Assembly: GCA_002172625.1 (NCBI GenBank) | Contig: NHEN01000128.1 | Coordinates: forward strand, 6,943-48,282 | From: Verrucomicrobiaceae bacterium TMED86 | Lineage (GTDB): Bacteria > Verrucomicrobiota > Verrucomicrobiia > Verrucomicrobiales > Akkermansiaceae | Length of the DNA: 41,340 bases | Reading direction: 5' to 3' | Part shown: positions 36,686-41,340 of the stretch, piece by piece | Position numbering within the stretch: position 1 is the stretch's first letter | How the letters are laid out: each line of letters begins with the position of its first letter | Program-made: the position numbers and the translations under genes | The notes under the pieces: generated by a model | The model's input: the letters and a program-made list of their open reading frames with translations, nothing else | What the model was told of the DNA's origin: nothing | The model's database searches: none

Positions 36686-38032
36686 CTACTCGTTCTTTAA
36701 GACACGGTAGTATTTTTTGCTCCGCGCAGAAGCCGGGCCAAGCGGGTCGCTAAATCCTGCTTCCCCGTCCTTCCAGTCGCTTGTGGTTCCCTCGCTTGGG
36801 AAAGCGGGGGTGACGTTCATCCACTCTACCATATTTGTGGAAGTTTGGATGGTGTAGGAGGCGTCGACTTCGGATGGGAAGGTCAGGGTGACTGTTGCTC
36901 CAGGACCTTTGGTGAGGGTGACGTAGGAGACTTCGTTTTCAGGTGGGCGGGCGATCAGACTCCATCCGATGTCATTAATTGCCGCAACGTCGAGATTGGT
37001 GATTTCGAACCGCTCGCCGTGAATAATCCCGGGGACGAAGTCGAGAAGGTCAGGGGACGAGGGAGGAGGTGCAGTAGGGCGGGCCTGGAAGAGGAGGGGT
37101 TGTTGGGCATCGGGGCCCACGGTGCCAATGTAATTGGGGTTGCCGCCGCTGAAGATCTTGGAGGTATAGAATCCTCTGGCGAAGTATCTTTTCTGAGGAC
37201 CTTGCAATTCCAGACTGTCGATGGCGCCGCCATTTTCGGCCTGATACATCGCGAGGGTGAATGGTCCGCGGAACTCCGAGTTAACGATGGATTTGGTCCA
37301 ATCGGTGTAAAATAGTCCGACGCCGAGAGCATGTCCAATTTCAGCCAGGGCGACTGAGTAAAAGTCTTTGGTGTCTCCGGGGACCTCTGTGGTGTGGTCG
37401 AAGTGCCATTTTCTTTCCAGGGTGTTTGGATCGGCGTCCGAATTTTCATTGGAGTTAAAAGAGATGGAGGATCCCCAAGTGGGTAGGCTGAGGTTCCCGT
37501 TGTTAAATCCGCGATTGAGAAAGCTGTCCGGATCGTTGATAACGGCGGCGTAGTTGTTGCCGATAAGTCCTGCGGTCAGGGCGTCTTCCAGAAGGTTACG
37601 ACCTCCAACATAAATGACGAAGGTATCGGCGGGAATCGAGATGCCATTGCGATATTGATTGGCAGGGGGCCTCAAGCCAGGGCTGACAAATGAGTCTGTC
37701 CCGGCGGATGCGGCCGAACTTGCTTCATAGACTTCAAAAATTGCTGTTGGATTTTCGACTCCGGCGGTGAAGTTGGACGGATCGGGGAAAGAGAGGCGAA
37801 TGTCAGCGGTGGGGTGATCGTTTACAAGGACAGGCTGAAGTGTCTGGGTGATGATTGAGCTCCAGCGGGATGCGGCGGCTTCAAGGGCGGATCTGGCCTT
37901 GGTTGCTCCGGTGGCGCCACCGGGGTTTCCAGAGGCGGAGAAGAAATTATTGGAGTCCAGACTGTAGTCTATTTGAATGGTCAGAGCATTCAAGGGGAGG
38001 CAGATGGTGAAAAGGAGAGCGGTGAAGCGCAT
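36686..38032 (-). CDS. secreted metalloprotease-like protein with degenerate zinc motif
   Basis: Signal peptide; VALAEIGHALGVGLF aligns to HEIGHALGxGH but lacks the first and third His; C-terminal beta domain YTIQTSTNMVEWMNV. Confidence 0.7.
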   Translation of the reverse strand: MRFTALLFTICLPLNALTIQIDYSLDSNNFFSASGNPGGATGATKARSALEAAASRWSSIITQTLQPVLVNDHPTADIRLSFPDPSNFTAGVENPTAIFEVYEASSAASAGTDSFVSPGLRPPANQYRNGISIPADTFVIYVGGRNLLEDALTAGLIGNNYAAVINDPDSFLNRGFNNGNLSLPTWGSSISFNSNENSDADPNTLERKWHFDHTTEVPGDTKDFYSVALAEIGHALGVGLFYTDWTKSIVNSEFRGPFTLAMYQAENGGAIDSLELQGPQKRYFARGFYTSKIFSGGNPNYIGTVGPDAQQPLLFQARPTAPPPSSPDLLDFVPGIIHGERFEITNLDVAAINDIGWSLIARPPENEVSYVTLTKGPGATVTLTFPSEVDASYTIQTSTNMVEWMNVTPAFPSEGTTSDWKDGEAGFSDPLGPASARSKKYYRVLKNE

Positions 38033-38171
38033 GGCGGAGTTGTGACAAGATCAGGGATAAGGAACAATCACGAAAACACATTCGCTGGTAGCTGAGAGTG
38101 ATTTCAGTGTCGAAATTGATAATAGCACCATTCTTTTAAAGATAAGCCGCCAAATTACGTGAGAAGAAAAT

Positions 38172-39758
38172 TTAAGCGGGTGACGGTCCGCCATAGAGAA
38201 TATCCTTGCTCGCTCCGTCCTGATAGGATCGGAAGTTCTCGATGAAAAGATCGGCGAGGTTTCGGGCATTTGCGTCGTAGTCTCCCGAATTGCTCCAGCA
38301 TTCCCTGGGGATCAAGACGCTCGAGGGCACTTCGGGGCACTCGGAGATCATCTCGAATCCGAAGACGGGATCGGTTTTCGTGGGGGCGGTAGCGAGTATG
38401 CCATTGTAGATTGCTTCAACGATAGCGCGGGAGTATTTGAGTTTGATCCGCTCTCCTTCACCATAGCCCCCGCCGATCCAACCGGTATTGACGAGCCAGA
38501 CATTGACATCGTGCTCCCTCATTTTTTCGGCGAGAAGCTCGGCATAGCGGGATGGGTGCATGACAAGAAAGGGGGCGCCAAAGCAGGCTGAAAAGGTGGC
38601 CTCTGGCTCGGTTACGCCCATTTCAGTTCCGGCAACCTTGGCGGTGTATCCGGAGATGAAGTGATACATGGCCTGGGATGGGTTGAGTTTGGCAACGGGG
38701 GGAAGGACGCCAAAGGCATCGCAGGTGAGGAAGATGAGATCCGTGGGGTGGCCGGCGAGGCATGGGAGTTGGGCGTTCTTGATGAATTCGATGGGATAGG
38801 CTCCGCGGGTATTCTGGGTGATGGAGGTGTCGTGGAAATCGACGACGTAGTTTTTATCATGGACGACATTTTCAAGGACGGCACCGTAGTGGAGGGCATG
38901 GAAAATATCGGGTTCGGTTTCCTGGCTAAGATCGATGGCTTTGGCGTAACACCCTCCTTCGATATTGAAGATGCCCTTGTTGGTCCAGACATGTTCGTCG
39001 TCACCTATAAGCTTGCGGTTCGGATCGGCGGAGAGGGTGGTTTTTCCGGTGCCGGAGAGCCCGAAGAGGACGGCGCTGCGATTTGATTCGGGGTCGGCCG
39101 TGGCCGAACAGTGCATGGAGAGGTGTCCCTTCAAGGGCATGAGGTAGTGCATCAGGGTGAAGACTCCCTTTTTCATTTCACCGGCATATTCCGTCCCCAG
39201 AATGACCATTTCCTGATCTTCGAAGCAGACATCAATGGAGGTCTTGGAGGTCATGCCTTCGGTGAGGCGGTTGGCCGGGAATCGTCCGGCATTGTAGATC
39301 GTGAAATCAGGTTCTCCAAAGTCTGCCAATTCTTCCGCTGTCGGAGTGATAAGCATGATCTGCATGAAAAGGGCATGGTAGGGTCGGGTGCAGATAACGC
39401 GCACTTTGATGCGTTCGTCGGGATCCCATCCGGCGAAGGCGTCGATGACGTAGAGGTGCTCGCAGGTATTGAGGTAATCCTTGGCTCGTTCGCGATTGAT
39501 TTCGAAAGTGTGTTCGTCGATGGGGATGTTGATGTCGCCCCACCAGACGACATTCTCCGAGGCCGCATTTTTGGTGATGCGTTTATCTTTGGGGGAGCGT
39601 CCGGTTTTTTCTCCGGAGTAAGCGATGAGTGCCCCGAGGTCTGAGAGGCTGGTGGATTTCTCGTAACGAATAGCCTCCATGTAGAGACTTGAGACTGGGG
39701 GGTTTCTGATGATGGTTGCAGATTCGATTCCGTAGGCGGATAGGTCGATCAATTCCAT
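38172..39758 (-). CDS. pckA: phosphoenolpyruvate carboxykinase (ATP)
   Basis: GALIAYSGEKTGRSPKDKRI, MHCSATADPESNRSAVLFGLSGTGKTTLSADPNRKLIGDDEHVW, EGGCYAKAIDLSQETEPDIF. Confidence 0.96.
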   Translation of the reverse strand: MELIDLSAYGIESATIIRNPPVSSLYMEAIRYEKSTSLSDLGALIAYSGEKTGRSPKDKRITKNAASENVVWWGDINIPIDEHTFEINRERAKDYLNTCEHLYVIDAFAGWDPDERIKVRVICTRPYHALFMQIMLITPTAEELADFGEPDFTIYNAGRFPANRLTEGMTSKTSIDVCFEDQEMVILGTEYAGEMKKGVFTLMHYLMPLKGHLSMHCSATADPESNRSAVLFGLSGTGKTTLSADPNRKLIGDDEHVWTNKGIFNIEGGCYAKAIDLSQETEPDIFHALHYGAVLENVVHDKNYVVDFHDTSITQNTRGAYPIEFIKNAQLPCLAGHPTDLIFLTCDAFGVLPPVAKLNPSQAMYHFISGYTAKVAGTEMGVTEPEATFSACFGAPFLVMHPSRYAELLAEKMREHDVNVWLVNTGWIGGGYGEGERIKLKYSRAIVEAIYNGILATAPTKTDPVFGFEMISECPEVPSSVLIPRECWSNSGDYDANARNLADLFIENFRSYQDGASKDILYGGPSPA

Positions 39759-39827
39759 GTGCAAGGCCTAGCATCCGGGATGCCAAGTCGGAAGGGAGAA
39801 TTCCATCCCGGGTGCTTTTGGTGTCGG

Positions 39828-40784
39828 CTATTTGATGCGAAGACTCTGGGCGCAGCGCATCAGGACGGGTTTAAATTTTTTGGTGAGGAAATCGACGTCG
39901 TGATCATCTCTCAAAGCGAAGGAAAGTTGCAGAAGGATGAAGTGCTCTCCCTGGTAGGCGGCGAACTGCATGACGCGTGCTTTGGGAGGTCCATCGTCCT
40001 GAATGTCGTAGATCGAAAAGCCTCCTTTGGTCTCGGTAAAGTCGACTTCCGCTGCGGAAATGATTTTCGTGTTTTTGGGAATGAGAAGCTTTGCCTGTTC
40101 GACCGGGGAATGCTTGGCGTATTCCTGCTCGTATAGTTGAGGAGCCACCGGGATCGCGGTGAGTGACATCGTGCAGATTCCATAGCCCGCTTTGTGCACC
40201 ACGCCGATCAGGTTGCGGGGATTCTTCATTTCCCGGGGTTTCCAGCTGCCGGGGAAAAACATAGAGAAGGTTTTTCCCCCGCTGCGTTTTTCGATGGGTT
40301 GGAGCCATCCGTCTTCGATTTCTTTGGTGGGCGTCTCGATATATTCGGGATGAAGTGAAACCAGAATGCGGAGGATGTCTGTGGGGACCAAGCCGTCTTT
40401 GACCTTGGCGTATTGTTTGGCCATGGTCTGGGCTTTTTTTTGGGTTAATGGAACGCTCAGGTCGTTCTTGGCGATTTGCTGGCGGAGATCCTGCTCAGTT
40501 TTATCCATTTTGTTGCCGAGCCGTTCACCGACCTCCTTTTTGAGGGCGGCGATAGCCGTGCCAAGGGAAGATTTTTTTTGTTCGGCGATGACTTGGTCAA
40601 CATCAGGCGCAAGTTCCGGGAATTGCCTGGCGACTGCTTTCAACGCTTCCTCTTGGACGATGACAAAATTATAGGCTTTGACCAAATCTTCGAAATAGCG
40701 CTCTTCGAGCGAGCGTTCCTTCTCCTGTCCATTCAGGAGAGAAATGGAGAGGAGGGTTAGGATGAAGAGCCGAAAGGTGAGCAT
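39828..40784 (-). CDS. secreted protein of unknown function
   Basis: ATG 40784 signal peptide MLTFRLFILTLLSISLLNG; helical N-half and a C-terminal domain (MFFPGSWKPREMKNPRNLIGVVHKAGYG); no family recognised. Confidence 0.65.
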   Translation of the reverse strand: MLTFRLFILTLLSISLLNGQEKERSLEERYFEDLVKAYNFVIVQEEALKAVARQFPELAPDVDQVIAEQKKSSLGTAIAALKKEVGERLGNKMDKTEQDLRQQIAKNDLSVPLTQKKAQTMAKQYAKVKDGLVPTDILRILVSLHPEYIETPTKEIEDGWLQPIEKRSGGKTFSMFFPGSWKPREMKNPRNLIGVVHKAGYGICTMSLTAIPVAPQLYEQEYAKHSPVEQAKLLIPKNTKIISAAEVDFTETKGGFSIYDIQDDGPPKARVMQFAAYQGEHFILLQLSFALRDDHDVDFLTKKFKPVLMRCAQSLRIK

Positions 40785-40832
40785 GATGATGAAATGTAGA
40801 TTCCATCTACCGACGGTCAAGTATCACGGCGG

Positions 40833-41340
40833 TTAGGCGTCCATTACGGCGAACTTGAGTTCTGCACTGGAGACGATTTCGCCATTTACCGAACAGGTGG
40901 CGATGGCTTGACCGATGTTACGGCGGAGCTTCGTGATTTCGGCGTCGATGAAAAGAGTGTCACCCGGAACCACTGGTTTGCGGAATTTGACGGAATCGGC
41001 GCTGAGAAAGTAGCCAATCTTCCCTTGGTTATCAGGCATGCGCATGATGAGAATGGAGGCTGTTTGTGCCATCGCTTCCAGTTGCAGGACTCCCGGCATG
41101 ACGGGGTGTCCGGGGAAGTGTCCCTGGAAGAATTCCTCGTTCATGGTGAGATTCTTGATCGCGGTGCATTTCATCTCGGAAGAGAAACCGGTGACGCGAT
41201 CGATGAGGAGGAAGGGGTAGCGGTGGGGGAGGATTTTGAGGATGTCCTTGATGTCGAGAACCGCTTCGGCCTCGGGAAGTTTGACCGGAGGAACCATCGC
41301 GCGCATCGCGGCGTAGTTTTTTTGGAGAGCCTTGGCTGCT
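40833..41340 (-). CDS. fabZ: 3-hydroxyacyl-ACP dehydratase FabZ domain, probably the C-terminus of an LpxC/FabZ fusion; 5'-partial
   Basis: LPHRYPFLLIDRV...FFQGHFPGHPVMPGVLQLEAMAQ; the frame remains open to the right edge (AAKALQKNYAAMRAMVPPVKLPEAEAVLDIKDI). Confidence 0.88.
   Translation of the reverse strand, partial: AAKALQKNYAAMRAMVPPVKLPEAEAVLDIKDILKILPHRYPFLLIDRVTGFSSEMKCTAIKNLTMNEEFFQGHFPGHPVMPGVLQLEAMAQTASILIMRMPDNQGKIGYFLSADSVKFRKPVVPGDTLFIDAEITKLRRNIGQAIATCSVNGEIVSSAELKFAVMDA

Noticed and set aside
1-41340. CRISPR arrays, tRNA/rRNA genes, IS elements, prophage or toxin-antitoxin pairs
   Set aside because: No regularly spaced repeats, cloverleaf-like sequences, transposase/integrase motifs or phage structural genes were recognised by eye.

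Overview
The 41.3 kb window looks like a chromosomal segment from a Verrucomicrobiota-like bacterium. That placement is an inference from the PVC-type dehydrogenase/cytochrome, the sulfatases, a PEP-CTERM protein and DapL. It is densely coded, with about 30 protein genes. I saw no rRNA or tRNA genes, CRISPR arrays, transposases or phage genes. Most of the supplied ORF track is antisense shadow ORFs. Three real genes are missing or mis-split in the track: an alpha-2-macroglobulin-like gene (1-3653, -) that is open at the left edge; a selenocysteine-containing selD (25443-26495, -) split by an in-frame TGA; and an LpxC/FabZ-type fusion (40833 to the right edge, -). The best candidate for an undescribed system is a tightly coupled five-gene + strand operon at 15610-20395. 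It encodes a HemN-like radical SAM protein, a chorismate-lyase-like protein, a halogenase-like flavoprotein, a GT4 glycosyltransferase and a hotdog thioesterase, followed by a half-size DMT-like membrane protein. Other items of interest are Sec-SelD with hairpins around the UGA, a PUR-domain-like small protein, a metalloprotease relative that has lost its HExxH ligands, a Fur-box-like palindrome before feoA, a dispersed Gtr-like envelope-glycosylation module, two decayed genes and several palindromic intergenic elements. All family calls come from reading motifs by eye; no database search was run.
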